DNA of 64,000 nucleotides, taken from contig JAGFNK010000006.1 of assembly GCA_025769875.1 (NCBI GenBank), positions 1-64,000 of the forward strand, read 5' to 3'. The notes beneath the pieces are model-generated. The model did no database searches. It saw nothing but the letters and a program-made list of their open reading frames with translations, and was not told where the DNA came from. Of this stretch, positions 1 to 13,288 are shown one piece after another. Source of the stretch: Russula earlei (Eukaryota; Basidiomycota; Agaricomycetes; Russulales; Russulaceae). Made by a program: the position numbers and the translations under genes. Each line of letters begins with the position of its first letter. The first letter of the stretch is position 1.

Positions 1-778
1 CCTCATCTCAATGCCACTAGCCCACCATCTTTCCTTTCATCCAGTGTCATTGCTCTCATCGTCCTTCCATACTTTCCCAGTTCACCACCTCATGCCCTCA
101 TCAACCTCGACCTTCTTTCATCCCACTCCCAGCTAGCTCTCAACCTCCTTTCATCCCATTGCCCTGCTGGGTTATGATGTCAATGAGCTCAAGATCTGAT
201 TCAGTAACTGGGACCTGTGCATGACATGTGAGAGTTGGAGGTTCATCATCATCATCAACTTCTTCACAGTGGCCTTCCTGGATACCTTGGAAAGGTTCTG
301 AATGCAAGACCTAGTGGCTTTAGACTTCCATGCCATAGTATAGAGTGTGGGGAGGGCTTCAATCCTCTACTTTTTGTTGTCTCTTGGTTGGAAAGGTCAC
401 ATGTTTGGTCACATGATGTGGCCAAATTGTGTTGATGCAATTTTATGACCTTGTCCCAAATGCATCAAAATTGATAGATAATGTGTTTAGAAACAAGTTT
501 CCAACTTCAAAATTATCACTCTTATTATTCCTTCAAATGGATAGTATTGCAGAAAGTGTGCTCAGAGACCTTTTCATAGGCATCCTATCTATAGTCTTCA
601 GGACTTAGAATAGCAAAAGGTATAATGTGGCAAGTGTTGAAGCTGTTGCAAAAGTGGGGATGTTTTGCTTACATAACCATGTGCTGGCAATGAATGACGC
701 CTACCTTACTATTGTATGCAAAGTTAGAAGGAAAGAATCAAACATTACGATAATCACTCACCATTTCAATGGGATATA
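1..778 (-). pseudogene. Decayed C-terminal part of a Tc1/mariner-like transposase (left flank of the Helitrons)
   Basis: Read on the minus strand from 778 downward, the sequence gives Pro-Ile-Glu-Met, followed at once by a good intron: GTGAGT donor, CTAAC branch site, AATAG acceptor, about 53 nt. This continues the motif Phe-His-Cys-Glu-Leu, which ends at the right border of Helitron B (about 27003-27020). In Tc1/mariner-type transposases the block ELNPIE holds the third catalytic acidic residue, so the two flanks look like halves of one gene. Further left the frame decays, although a DAYEK-like stretch remains near 570. From about 450 down to 1 I recognise nothing. It is C/T-rich with few CpG and similar in composition to 46757-46985. 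The family call rests on motif recall and the continuity on the two flanks. Confidence 0.45.
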
Positions 779-2796
779 TACTATTAAAACAAGAACGGTG
801 GGCGAGCCACCCGATCGGTCGGTCCCGGGTCGGCCCCAGATGGCAACCCGATGACAAAGTTCAGTTACTAAGCGGTGAAAAATTCTTTTCGACCGTGAAA
901 ATAGGGGTCGCGCGACAACGACGCATACCGCATCCCCCCTCCTCCCATCTCCCATCTCCCATCTCCTCTACCCAACTCTCGCCCCACTCTCCTCCCTTCT
1001 CCCCCATCCTTCAACCAGTCGTTCAGTTCAAGACGTTCACGACGACTTGATGACGGTCTCGGACATTTGGTGTGTTTTCGATTTCCCCCCTCCCTTTTTT
1101 TTTCGTTTTTCTGAAAATAGGGGTCGCGCTGCGTTTCGCTTCATCCTTTCCTTTCCTTTCCTCGCCCCTCCCTCCCCTCGCCCCTCCTCCACCCCGGTCT
1201 CTCTACTCGGGGATTTTAAGACCGAAATGGCCATGAAGACCATCCTGTGCAACCGACTGGCCGTATGGGTGTCTCACGGGCATCGTGCGTTTTCGCTCTT
1301 AGCCCCTTCTCTCCGCTCTCTCTGTCTCCTCTCTCTTCTTTCTTTCTTTCTTTCTTTGGTGTCCTTTCCTTCTCACTCACGTCTCCTTTACCAGCATGGT
1401 CAGGTCGGGTCATCATGTTTCTCAAGCCGCGAAAAAAATTGTTTTCGAGCTCGCGAATAGGGGTCGCGCGACAACGACGCATACCGCATCCCTGTGCCTC
1501 TCCCGTCCTCCGCCGTCTCCTCCGCCGTCTCCACCACCCCACGGCAGCGCTCTCCCACCTACTGGCACCCATTCCCCTGCAGTGGCGACCATGACGACTC
1601 GGCCGTGGATATGACGACCTCGCGATGGCCACGACCGCGTGCGTTTTTTCGTTTTCATTTCTATATGGTTTCTGATTTTTTCTTTTCCTCTCCAGCTCCT
1701 ATACATGCCAGTTCCCGAGCGCGCGGCGTTCCTCTGCCCCTCCCCTCCTTGCTCCGGTTGACCCACGCCGCCAAAAGGGGCCTCCTGTGAGCGACGGGTC
1801 AACGCATCGCATGGACGCGGCCATTCGCACGCCAAAAAGGGGGCCATTCTCGCGGCTTTTGACAAATCCCTCGCTCAGTCCTGGGCATGCGACGGCGCGT
1901 TTCGTTTGGCGCCACACCCCAGTGAGCCTCCTTTTCCCTTTCTTCACTTTTCTGTCGTCTCTGACTCTAGCTAGATGTTCATGAAGGGTCAACACAGCGC
2001 GTGTACGATCGCCTTTAATGACCGGGTGCGCGGTGAGAAACAATCTTTTTGCAACCGCGTGGCGCTGCGATTCGTCCTCTCCTCTCCTGGCCTCTACGCT
2101 CACCCTCTGCCCTCCCTCTCATCCACCCCACCCCTCTCTGGACAGTTCACGACGTGTCAACACCACGCATGTACGCGACCATTCGCGGGCATTCGCGCGA
2201 CGACAGGTTTGTAAGGCCCAGACACTGATTTGGTGCGTTTTCGGATTTCGCCCCTCTTGCAAATCCCTCGCACGGTCCTGGCGAGCAACGACAGGTTTTG
2301 TGTGGCACAGACACTCCTTCGCTGCGTTTTCGGTTTCGACGCTCTTTTTTCGTTTTTTTTTTTTTTCCCGAAAATAGGGGTCGCGGTGCCGTGCGGATCG
2401 TGCTTTCCTCTCCCCTCGCCTCTGCGCCACCCCGGTCTCCCTCTTTCCAGGCAGGCACATGATGCTTACACCCTCTGGCCCCATTCCCTCTCCTCCTGTG
2501 TCACTGGAGTGATGACGATGACGACGACTCGGGCATGGCCATAGCCACCTCGCGAGGGCCACGAATCATGAGCATGGCCCACGGCCACTGTGACGATCTG
2601 GCTGTCGTGACGGCGACGTGCCCATGGCCGTGACGACGGCAGGTCCACCCCGGCAAAAATTCCTCTTGCTCTCCCATCATCACGCATTCCTTTGCACCTC
2701 AATGCCCACTGCTTTACAATCGCCTCCAGCACGTGTGGCGACTCCAGCGCAAGACCAAAATGGCCATGAGCACTATCCTGTGCAACCATGAACCCG

Positions 2797-2864
2797 GTGC
2801 GCTTGATCTTTTTTATTTCATCTTTCACTAGCTCTTTTTGACCTCTTCTCACAGCAACAGAATG
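2797..2864 (+). other. Intron-like module in the Helitron leader
   Basis: A 68-nt stretch with donor GTGCGC, a T-rich body, a TTGAC branch-like motif at 2839 and acceptor TCTCACAG. It follows an exon-like block that recurs, slightly altered, before other modules (for example 5400-5456 and 17540-17600). The same module recurs in copy B at about 15430. It looks like a basidiomycete intron from a captured gene fragment. Splicing is inferred only. Confidence 0.4.
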
Positions 2865-3164
2865 GCCTGCGCCACGGCGATGTCAAAGCCATCAGAGCGC
2901 TGGGGAGTGGAGCATGCGTGTGACACGCATTTCGTGCATTTTCGCCCTTTCTGTATTTTTTTTCTCTGCCTCCTCAGCTCTACCTTGCGTCCTTGCCCCG
3001 GCCCTGAAAACCGTGCGAAGTTCGCCCGCTTTGCAGGCGGCGTTTTTCGCGCATGACCATTCGCGTGTTCGTGTTCGTACCCCATCTCCTCACAGCAACG
3101 GCCCGGGCAGCACTGCGGTGATGACGCAGTCGTCAAGGCGGTCCATGGGTGTCTCACCCTTTGA

Positions 3165-3244
3165 GTGCGTTTTCGTTCTTCTCCCTTCTTTCGCTTCTCC
3201 CTCCCCTCTTCTCTACTTTGCACAGTGCTGACGATGTCTTGCAG
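3165..3244 (+). other. Intron-like module in the Helitron leader
   Basis: An 80-nt stretch starting GTGCGTTTTCG, with CTGAC at 3228-3232 and acceptor TCTTGCAG at 3244, followed by an exon-like block containing GGGGGCCATTCTC. A closely similar module occurs in copy B at about 15805-15884, and a related one at about 18404-18520 (CTAAT branch-like motif, TTCCAG end). Inferred, not proven, to be a captured intron. Confidence 0.4.
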
Positions 3245-4534
3245 GTTCGGCCCACAGGGGGCCATTCTCCCGGCTTCCAAAACCCCCAAATATTACTGGC
3301 CTTTATCTCGCCACGCACACGTGTGTTTTACTTTTCAGTTTCGCTCTTATCCGCTCCACATTCGAATACCTGACCACATGCAGCACGCTTTCTCCCACGT
3401 GCGCACTTTTCATGTGGAGCTCTGCTCAATTTTATCGTATTCTTTGCTTTCTCCATCGCATGCGCGATCTTCACACGTCGCAGTGACGTGGTGTATTACC
3501 GGTGCGTGCGTGCGCGCGTGCGTTCGTTCGTTTTTCCTTCTCTTTCCTCTTCAGTTTCTATCTAACACCCATTTCCGACCGAAGGATGCGCGGCCGGCGA
3601 ATTCGCACAGGGAACCCTGACGACACGTGACGGTTTCCCGCGCGCGCGAGGTCACCCGTTCAGTTGTGTGCGTTTTCTTGGCCAGCTCTTAGCCCGTTTC
3701 CTTCATTCACAATGTGGATGTGTCACACCAAATGCAATCCAGTTGACTATGTTCCTTTCAGTGGATACAATGATCTCATAAGATAATTTTTATTTTCCAT
3801 TCATAAATGAGTTGAATCTATATTCAGTTTTACTGGGCTGAGATGTAGCACTATGGTTGGTTGATACTGATTGGCAGTTGACTTGACAATATGATGAATT
3901 GCTGTCTTTGATAGGTTGATGGTAAGAGTTCTGTTCTTGGTTGAGTTAGAGGCAGTTACTGATTGGCAGATGAGTTTCCTGTGCTATGGTGAATGGCTCC
4001 TCTTTCATAGGATGATAAAAGTTCTCTTGCTTCTCATGACAAGTCTAATAACTGAATGGTGTTCAGGTCAATTTTGGTATCTCCTATATAGGTGGTTTGG
4101 TGAGAGGAAGGGAAGAAGGTAGAGGGAAATTGTAATAAAGTAAGTGTAACAGGACATGAATTCAGTCGATTGATGATATGGATTGTTCTGCTAGATGACA
4201 TGAAGATTATAAAGAATTACACATTCACTCAAAAAGGGATTGCACCCAGTAATGAGTGATACTAAAGGCATGTTAGGGGGTTTTAGTAACAGAACTTTGA
4301 ACCCAAACCAAAACTTTTGAAACTCAGGGATTTTTCAGAGATCACCAATATTGGTATTTGTTGCTAAAATGGGCCTTATAAGTAAACAGGATTACACATG
4401 GTGATGATTATGAGATTATGATATACCTCCTCTCCCTTTATCCAAAAAAGGATTACACATGAAGAGAATGCTTAGGGCCTGCCAAAGGCGCACCCCTGGG
4501 GCGTAGCCCCAGCAAGCTTCAGCTTGTCAACTAA

Positions 4535-7500
4535 TTAAAATGAGAACGGAGAGTCAGGGTCCGCCCCGAGCTGCCTCCACATGGCAATTGCTTATCCAAT
4601 AAATTTACTAAGCAATGAAAAAACTTTTTTCACCTCCGGTCTTCATTTTACGACGCGCGTTCGTTTTCTCATCCGCCGTCGTTCTTCCTCTCCTTCCCCT
4701 CACCACTCTCCCTTCCCTTTGGTCCCAGGTCAACACTCCCAAGCTGCCAGCTTTCTCAAGTTTTCCACTCAAGTGTTCACTGGCTACACTGGCTTTTTCC
4801 CAAGTCTTTTGAGTTTTCCCGTGAGCTGTGGTTTCTGCGGGTGCGTTTTTTTCGTTTCATTTTCACGCACACTCTCTCATCCTCCTTCACCTCCTTCTCA
4901 ACCGTCTTCCACACAGGCCCCTGAATGCTTCCACCCATTCCTGTCTCCTCCTGTGTCACTGCAGTGGTGATGATGACCACGACTTGGGCATGGCCACAGC
5001 GACGTCGCGACGGCCACGAATCTTGAGCATGGCCCATGAGCCAATGTGATGATCTGGCCGCCGTGATGGCGACGTACCCATGGCCTTGACGACAGCATGG
5101 CTCCACTTGCTCTTTCTTCCCCACCTTCTTGCCATCCCCTGCACCTCCATGCTGCGGTTGTGACGATGACGGCGACTCGGGCATGGCCATGGCGCCATCG
5201 CGATGGCCAGGAATCATCAGCATAGCCCATGGCCACTGTGATGATCTGGCTGCCGTGACGGCGATGTGCCCATGTCTGTGACGACGGCACGTTTGCCATT
5301 GCAATCTTTCTCTTTCTTCTCCCACCCTCTCGCTCTCCTCTGCACTTTGCTTTGCAAGTTCCTTTCAGCACGGGTGACCACTCCAAGCCAAGACAAGACC
5401 ACGAGAACACCCAGTGACCATCAAAACCAATCGTGCAATTGCCAATCACGAATCCGGTGCGCGTTTCATGTTCCTTTCGTTTTTCGTTTCTTTCTTTCTT
5501 TTCCGTCTCACTATGCACACCTTTTCTAACCCTTTCTCACAGTGACAGCACAACCAGCGTCACGGCGATGACACAGCCGTCAAGACGGTGAGGAGTGGTC
5601 CACGCATGTGACACGTTTCGTGCGTGTAAAACGACGCGCGTTCGTTTTCTCATTCGCCGTCGTTCTTCCTCTCCTTCCCCTCACCACTCTCCCTTCCCTT
5701 TGGTCCCAGGTCAACACTCCCAAGCTGCCGGGTTCCTCAAGGCTACTTCCAAGACATTTGAGTTTTCTCCCGCGAGCTGTCGTTTCCACAGGTGCGTTTT
5801 TTGTTTTCATTTTCGCGCGCTCTCTCTCATCCTCTCCCTACACCCTTTTTTCAAGCAGGCCTTTGAAAGCTCTTCTTCTACTTGCTTCCCCCCAATCCCC
5901 TTTCCTCCTGTGCACGCCGCCTTCAGCAACACGAAGCAGCCTGAGCAACCCATCGCAGATGGTGGCGCCGCCCCACACCCCCGCGACACCACGTCCGCCG
6001 CGCCGTCCTGCCCTACGCGCACACTGCCACGCCAACCCGCCACGCCCCGCCGGCCCTCGCGCTCCTCGCGCTGCTCCTGGGGCCACACCGGACGCAGGGC
6101 CTGTCGTCCACTCCACTCCTCACTCCCGCCTCTCTTTTCCCCGTGCTCTGCCATCGCACGGCGCGCATGTACAACGCGGCCGTCAAAATGGTTCACGAGA
6201 CAGGCATCTCGCGCGGGCGAATGAAAAGGTGAGATTTCTTTTGTTTCTTTAGCTTTGCGCTCATCTCCTTTTCGGTCTAAGCATTCCCACTCATGGCCTT
6301 AACGACCGCGAGGCCCTTCAAGCTGCTTCCACCCACTGGCCCCTGCCTTGAATCGCTCACTGAGACTCAAGCTGCCAGTGACCGGAGCTCTTCTGCGGGG
6401 CCTCATTTTCGTGCGTGCGTTTTTTTTTTCCTTTTCGTTCTCGCGCGCTCTCTCTCACCCTCTCACCCCTCTGGGGGGACGTTCAGTAAAACAAAAGAGA
6501 AATGAAACTCTGCATGCCGTTCAGGAGGAGGACTCACATGGCCGCAAAACGCAGCGCGGACGCCGTCTCGAAGAGCTCGCACGCCCACACGTGAACGGCG
6601 GGAAGACAGAGGGCCTGGAACGCAAGAAAGCGTCGGTTCATCCACCCCGTCGAGGAGAGGGGTGATGCAAGTGGCGCGCCGAGCATAGACGTACCTCGAG
6701 TGCAAATGCCAAGTCGGCGGCGTCTGTCCAGCTATCCTGCGAGGCGATCCCGATGATGCAGCTCGCCGGCGGTCGCTCGCCCGGTGCGGGTTTGGCGTAC
6801 AGTGGCGACCTGGGCGGGCGTGCGTCACCTGGCCAGCACATGCAAATGCCTGTTCCAGTATGTGCGGCAACTCCAGGCCAAGACCTATCTGTGCGCGTTT
6901 CGTTTTTTTTTTCTGTTTTTCACTCCATCAGCATCGATCCGTCTGGCAAGAAACGGGTGCTTTCCATGCGGTGACCGTGCATGTGTGCATGCCTTGCCAG
7001 TTCCAGCTGGCTTTCCTTTACCAATGCATGTGTGCGTTTTTCTTTTTCTTTTCTCTTTTGGGTTCCTATCTGATTCCCTATCCTCAGTTTTTTCAATCTC
7101 CTGCGACACGCGACCGGCCAATTCCCACACCCGAAACCTTGACGACACGCAACGGTTTCCGCGTGCGTGATTTCACGCTTTGAGCTTTGTGGCTTTTCTC
7201 TTATCCCATTTCCTTCACAGTGTGACATCTGGCATGAAATGCAAACACCAGGCACCGCATGAGGAGTGGAGGGCACACGGCTCTTGGCTGCCACCTGTGA
7301 GCGCATTGGTCCAGATTCTCCCACCACCAGGACACTGGCCGCTTCCAAGAGTTGACGCGTCTCAGGCATTGTGGGGAAAAGGCCCCGGAATGGATGGCCA
7401 CAGTGAATCAAGCAGCGCCTGCCTTGGGCGAGGCCATGGAAAAACTAAAAGAAAGCAAGCCAAATGGAAATTTGGGTGAGCAAGGGCTCTACCAGGGCTA

Positions 7501-7700
7501 CAACAACAGCAACAACCATGCGTGTGGAGTGCGCATCTTTTCCTGTACTCTCCTGGCTCTTTTATAGTCTTCTGTATATATGTTTGTTATCAAATGAATA
7601 TATATTTTCTTTTGACTTTGACTTTGAAGAGCAAATGAAGCTTATGGGCCAGTTAACTGGCTAGGCTGTGCTCTGCAGCTGAACAGCACGCGGGACGCGG
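4535..7700 (+). repeat. Helitron leader segment 2 of copy A, mosaic unlike copy B
   Basis: Starts with the second Helitron 5'-type terminus and the conserved block that ends in GCAATGAAAAAAC. It contains further GTGCGTTTT intron-like modules, including 5457-5542 (CTAAC at 5526, TCTCACAG end) and 5792-5858 (GTGCGT to CAAGCAG). Unlike segment 1, most of it cannot be aligned by eye with the same position in copy B (17141-20100), although individual blocks are shared in another order. Nothing protein-like is conserved. The open frames of 60-210 codons here are C-rich chance frames. Confidence 0.5.
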
Positions 7701-7865
7701 AACCTGGGTTGAGGGGACATGGCCGGTTAACCGGGCCGGGCTCCACGCGATGCAGAATTGGCTCATCTGAGAACAGGTGCTTGCCTGTTGGTGCTGCGGA
7801 AATCCTTCCTCTGCCTCCAACCACCATCCTCTGCCCCTGCTGAACAGCCCAGTTTCTTTATAAAG

Positions 7866-8018
7866 TGAGTCTCTCACTTTCTGGACAGCTGGATATTATT
7901 TTAAATATGTTTTTCAGTCACTCACAACCCTCCAACTTCCACCCTTTTCAACAATCAACAAGGTATATTTACTATGTTTTAATTACTGCAGTGTTGATGA
8001 TCCTGTCTCTTTTATTAG
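7866..8018 (+). promoter_or_regulatory. 5' leader of the Helitron A gene with two probable UTR introns
   Basis: Upstream of the start codon lie GTGAGT...TTTTTCAG (about 7865-7918) and GTATAT...TTATTAG (about 7962-8019), both typical short fungal introns. A TTTATAAAG sequence sits at 7857-7865 next to the first donor. In copy B it reads CTCTACAAAG. It might be a TATA box, but its position right at the donor makes that uncertain. Confidence 0.4.
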
Positions 8019-8023
8019 CCCCC

Positions 8024-8674
8024 ATGTCTGACACTCCTCCCACATCTCCTCAACAATCACAAGCTGCTGCTCGCCAAGCTGAGCGTGCCAGTCGCACTTT
8101 GGGCAGCCCTGAACAGCGTAGAACACCTGCCAGTACCTCAACTGCCAGACAACCTGTTCATTTTCAAGGCCAAGTCTATAATCACTTACCAGCTAATTTG
8201 GCTGCTCAATTGGCAGCCCTTCAACCAATGCCTGCTCCTCCACAACGTCGTGGTCGACCTTCTCTCCTTGCCCCTCCTCCTGTGAGTCAACTTTATCTCA
8301 AAATAGACATTTATAGTAAATGAAAGTTGTAGATTATTACAAGGTCACATTCTGCTGCTCCTGGCTCTGGCTCTGGCTCTGGCTCTGTTGCTGCTTCTGC
8401 TTCTGTCTATGAATCTCGCTCTGGCTCTGTCTCCACTCCTGATTTTGCTACTAACCCCCCCTTTCCTTATCCTATTAGGCAGTATCAGCATTTGCCAGCT
8501 AACTTGGCTGCTCAGCTTGCTGCCATTCCTCCTCCACAGCAAAGAGTTCATGTCCATGCCCCTGTAAGTTTTAATTATATATATTTTTTGTTTTAGCTTA
8601 ATCAACTTACATTTCTATAGACAACTTTAACCCCTTCTGGCCCACCCTCTATGTTAGGATTTCCTGTCAATGTG

Positions 8675-8716
<42 letters not shown>

Positions 8717-11700
8717 CCTGCTCCTTCCCCTCCTTCTTCCCCTCCTTCTTCCCCATCTTCTGCTGCTCCTTCTCCACCTCCTTCTCCATCCTCTGCTCCT
8801 CCAAGCCCTCCTCCTTATCCTCATGCTCATGTTTATCCAGAAGATCCCTTGCCTGTAAGTCTCAAATCTTTAAAGTGAAAATTTTAAATATACTTAATAT
8901 ATTATAGCATCCAGATATGGGCCAACCTCAGCTGCCACCTCAAGTGCCAATTGCACGACGTCCTTTTGATCCTACATGGACCATTCATGATCTTAAAGAC
9001 TTGACCATTCAATGTTCTTTCTGCAAGGCACTCCATTGGCTAGATGAGCGCCTTACCAACTCATCTCAAAGGACCCCCAGGTTTGGCATGTGTTGCTTGA
9101 GTGGCAAGATTGCCCTTCCTCCTCTTCATCCATGTCCTCCTGAGCTCTACAACCTCCTCACTGGCCAAGATCCACTTTCTAAAGCATTTCGCCTTCATAT
9201 TCTCTCTTATAACAATGCTTTGGCCTTTACCTCAGTGGGAAGACAAGTGGATCATTCTGTTAATCAAGGACAAGGGCCTTGGGTCTTTAAGCTGCATGGG
9301 GAGCTCATTCACAGAATTGGGTCTCTTTTGCCACCAGAGGGACCTGATGCTGCTGCTCCTTCTTATGCTCAACTCTATATTTATGACCCTGACCAGGCCC
9401 TCAACATGCGCATGGCCCATCCTGCCAACTCTCACTTGCATGAAAACACCATGCAAACTCTTCAGGACATGCTCTATCGCTCTCATGCTGCAGTCCAGAA
9501 GTTCAAGCAGGCTTATGAGTTGACTCGCCACCTTCCTAGAGAGCAAGATTGCACTCTCTCACTTCACTTTGATGCTGCATGTGATAGGCATCGCTATAAT
9601 GCCCCTGATGCTGCCATCCATGAGATTGCAGCCATTATTCCAGGTGATGGGGATGAGCCTAGGCATTCACAAGATATCATCTTACACCTAAGGGAGGGCC
9701 CTCTACAGCGCATCTCTGATACCCATCCTTTCTACCCCTCACTCAGATATGTCTTGCTTTTTCCCACTGGCCAGTTAGGATGGTTCCCAAACATCCCTTA
9801 TCAAGGTGGCCCTGCTCAGAGGAAGTGTGTTTCCTTGGCTCAATTTCATCGCTATCGTCTTCATATTCGCCCTCATCTCTCTGACTCTCATCACATCTTC
9901 CTCTCTGGCAAACTCTTTCAAGTGTATGCCTGTGAGGCATGGGCAGTTGCAGAGCAGTATCGCCTTAACTTCATCAGGATGAATCAAAACAAGCTCAGGG
10001 TGGAGATCTATAAGGGTCTGGCAGATGCTGTTGCTGCCAATGTTGATGTTGACAGGGACCAACTAGGCAAGAGATTCATCCTTCCCTCCAGCTTCTCTGG
10101 CAGCACCAGAAACATGCAGCAGCATCTCCAAGATGCCTTGGCCATCAACCGCTTCTATGGTGGGGGTGACCTCTTCATCACCATGACTGCCAATCCCTCT
10201 TGGCCTGAGGTTCACTCTGCTCTCCTTCCTGGGCAGACTGCCAATGAGCGCCCTGACTTGGTGGTCAGAGTCTTTCATGCCAAGCTCAGGTCCCTCATCA
10301 ATGACATCAAGGCTGGCTTGCTGGGTGATTGGGCAGCTCACCTTTACACCATAGAGTTTCAGAAGAGGGGCCTCCCCCATGCCCACATCATTGTCTTCCT
10401 TCAGCCCCACTCCAAGTTGCGCACCCCTGACCAGATTGACAGTCTCATGTCTTCTGAGTTCCCAGAAGACAATCCTGAGCTGCTTGAACTCATCAAGAAG
10501 TTCATGGTTCACAGGCCCTGTGGCAACCAGAACAGGAATTCCCCTTGCATGGTGAATGGCTCATGTTCCAAGGGTTTTCCTAAGCCCTTTAGGGAGGAGA
10601 CTTCTGTGACTGAGGACTCTTATGCGCGCACCAGGAGGAGGGACACTGGCCATGCTCATCTCATTGGTGGCAAGGAGATCACAAACCAATGGGTGGTCTG
10701 TCATTCCCCTTTTCTCATCTGGAAGTACAGGTGTCACATCAATGTGGAGTCTGTTGCCTCTGTCAAGGCTCTCAAGTACATCTACAAGTATGTCTACAAG
10801 GGCCATGACAGGACCACTATGCAGTTTGGCAGGTGCATGGATGAGGTCAAGCTCTACTTGGATGCAAGATATGTCAGCAGCTGTGAGGCAGTGTGGAGAC
10901 TCTTTCTCTTTGAGCTGCAGGAGCAGGTTCCCAATGTGGTGCGCCTCCAGGTCCATCTTCCTGATCAGCACAGTGTTGTCTACAATCCTCAAGTTCTTGA
11001 GGAAGTCCCAAATAAGCCCACCACACTCACTGGATGGTTTGAGGCCAATGCTGCTGCTCCAGAGGGCTCTGACATTCTGGATCTTCTCTACCAAGATTAT
11101 CCCTCCAAGATGGTCTGGAACAAAAGCACTCATAGGTGGACTCCAAGGGACAGGGGCTTTGCTATTGGGAGGATGTTCCATGCTCACCCTACTTCTGGAG
11201 AGCGCTTCTACCTGCGCCTCCTTCTCACCTCTGTCAAGGGTGCAACCTCCTTTGAACACCTTTGCTCATTTGAAGGCACTCTCTATCCCTCTTTCAGAGA
11301 GGCTTGCATTGCAAGAGGTCTTCTAGAAGATGATCAAGAGTGGCAGCAATGCTTGGAGGAAGCCAGTCATATGTGCACAGGTGCTCAGCTGCGCCACCTC
11401 TTTGTCACCATCCTCAAGGACTGCATCCCTTCTCAACCTAGGGCACTTTGGGACAGATTCTCTGCATCTATCTGTGATGACCTCAAGCACAAGCTCCAGC
11501 ATCATCTCAACATCCCAGAGCCAACTGATGAACAGGTGAAGGACTATGGCCTCTATCTCATTGACCTCCTCCTCTCCCACTCTGCCAAGAGACTTCAGGA
11601 TTGGCCAACCATGCCTCAGTTTGTTGAGAACTGGGGGGCCATTGCAGGGAATCCCCTCATTCAGGAGCAGCACCAGTATGATCTAGAGGAACAGGCTGTT

Positions 11701-13116
11701 CTTGCAGCTGAGTCTATTGACAAACTTAATATTGACCAGCAGACTGCTTTTGTGGGGATCACCTCTGCTGTCCTCAACAAGACAGGGGAGATCTTCTTTC
11801 TTCATGGCCCTGGGGGTACTGGAAAGACTTATCTCTACAACACCCTCTGCTACCATCTGCGCTCTCAACACAAGATTGTGCTCTGTGTTGCTTCCTCTGG
11901 CATTGCTGCACTCCTTCTCAAGGGAGGGCGCACTGCACACTCCTGTTTCAAGATCCCCATTCCCTCCCATGAGTCCACTGTCTGCAACATCCCCAAAAAC
12001 TCACACTTAGCAGACCTGATTCGCATTACTGACTTGGTCATTTGGGATGAGGCTCCCATGCAGCACAGGCATGTGATGGAGACAGTGGACAGGTCATTCC
12101 AGGACATCTGTGGCTCTGACAAGCCCTTTGGTGGACTTACCTTTGTCTTTGGTGGTGACTTTCAGCAGATCCTTCCTGTTATTGTGCAAGGATCAAGGCC
12201 TCAGATAGTAGGTGCCTGCCTACAGCGCTCCCCCCTCTGGAGATCCATCACAGTGCTTCATCTCCACCAAAATATGCGCCTCAACACTGGCATTCAAGCT
12301 GAGGCCAACTTTGCACAGTGGCAACTGGAGGTTGGAAAAGGCAGGCACACTGATCCAAACTCTATCATCCATCTTCCCCCCTATATGAAGTGCAGGGAGA
12401 ACACAGTTTCCTCTCTGATTGACAGCATCTACCCTGGCCTTGACACTGGCAACCCTTCTTCCCAGTTCTTTGCAGAGCGCGCCATCCTTTCTAGCCTTAA
12501 CACTGATGTGGACAGCATCAACAAGGAGGTGCTTAGGAGGTTCCCAGGGAGAGGACAGGTGTTTCAGAGTGCAGACAGCATTCCCACTTCTGAGCAGAGT
12601 GGGGATGCTGATGTGATGCTGAACTATCCAGTGGAGTACCTGAACTCTATCAACTGCTCTGGACTTCCTCTTGCCAAGCTAGAGCTCAAGGTGGGTTGTC
12701 CTGTGATGGTGCTGAGGAACTTGGATGCCAGGCATGGTGTCTGCAATGGGAGCAGAGGGATCTTGAGGAGGTCTAGCAACAGGGTGCTAGAAGTTGAGCT
12801 GATAACAGGGGAGCATGCAAGGGAGAAGGTCTTCATCCCAAGGATCCCTTGCCAACCAACAGAGGATCAAGTTGCTTTCAAGTTTACAAGGAGGCAATTC
12901 CCTGTGAGGGCATGCTTTGCCATGACCATCAACAAGTCACAAGGGCAAACACTGAAACATGTTGGGTTGGATTTAAGAAAGCCAGTCTTCACACATGGGC
13001 AATTCTATGTTGGGGTGTCAAGGGTGACCTCTGTCTCCAACATCAAGGTGATTTGGGAGGAAGAGAAGAGGGAGGCTTCCACTAAGAATATAGTATATAG
13101 TGAAGTGTTACTATAA
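8024..13116 (+). CDS. Helitron Rep-helicase (RepHel) transposase, four exons: 8024-8281, 8333-8563, 8621-8854, 8908-13116
   Basis: The spliced protein is about 1643 aa, and all three introns are phase 0 with GTRAGT donors and TAG acceptors. Exons 1-3 encode a low-complexity N-terminus (Ser/Pro/Ala, Ala-Pro and Gly-Ser repeats) with a repeated motif LPANLAAQLAAL. Exon 4 carries a Cys-rich motif (CSFC then CC, residue ~277), the HUH nuclease motif LPHAHI (~731, base ~10375), the tyrosine motif KYIYKYVYKGHD (~864), and a Pif1-like SF1 helicase with Walker A GPGGTGKT (~1208), DEAP (~1288), GGDFQQ and a C-terminal INKSQGQT. HUH enzymes nick and rejoin single DNA strands for rolling-circle transposition, and the helicase unwinds the donor strand. 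The start at 8024 follows a probable 5'UTR intron ending TTATTAG. All core motifs are intact, so this copy could be active. Compared with B it lacks three codons near 9804. Confidence 0.9.
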
Positions 13117-13288
13117 CAAGATGTGTGTTCAGTGTATGTATTGTTTGTTCTGCTTTACCATGTAAAAGATTATACATAGTGATGAGTTGATTACTTTCTG
13201 TTTAAGCAAAAAAGGGATTATGCAAAGAGGCTTTAAACAAAAAAGGATCACACCTGAGCGATTACACCCGGGCGACAGCGGGGGTTCG

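Larger units (their letters stand above)
779..4534 (+). repeat. Helitron leader segment 1 of copy A (possible non-autonomous Helitron unit)
   Basis: About 3.75 kb, nearly identical to 13447-17140. It begins with the Helitron 5' terminus and ends with two stem-loops (4496-4512 and 4514-4527) plus CTAA at 4531-4534, which is a canonical-looking Helitron 3' end. Right after it comes a second 5'-type end (ATTAAAATGAGAACGG, 4534-4549), related to the start at 779. Segment 1 may thus be a separate non-autonomous unit captured in tandem. It is built from pyrimidine-rich tracts opening with GTGCGTTTT and short CpG-rich exon-like blocks. Many frames are open by chance because of the C/T bias. I see no supported protein. 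Confidence 0.6.

Noticed and set aside
1333..1355. TTTC microsatellite and other simple runs in the leader as functional repeats
   Set aside because: Short pyrimidine slippage runs of a kind expected in this composition. Copied with the Helitron.
779..7700. Many 60-210 codon ORFs in the Helitron leader
   Set aside because: Overlapping frames on both strands in C/T-rich sequence. They are interrupted at intron-like tracts and none keeps a conserved motif.
7857..7865. TTTATAAAG as the Helitron A TATA box, lost in copy B
   Set aside because: It directly touches a GTGAGT splice donor, so it would lie in the first exon. Kept only as a weak remark.
10561..11259. Minus-strand and alternate-frame ORFs of over 200 codons inside the Helitron gene (also at 23279-23977)
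   Set aside because: They mirror the conserved Rep-helicase coding frame and show no motifs of their own. They recur in both copies only because the sense sequence does.
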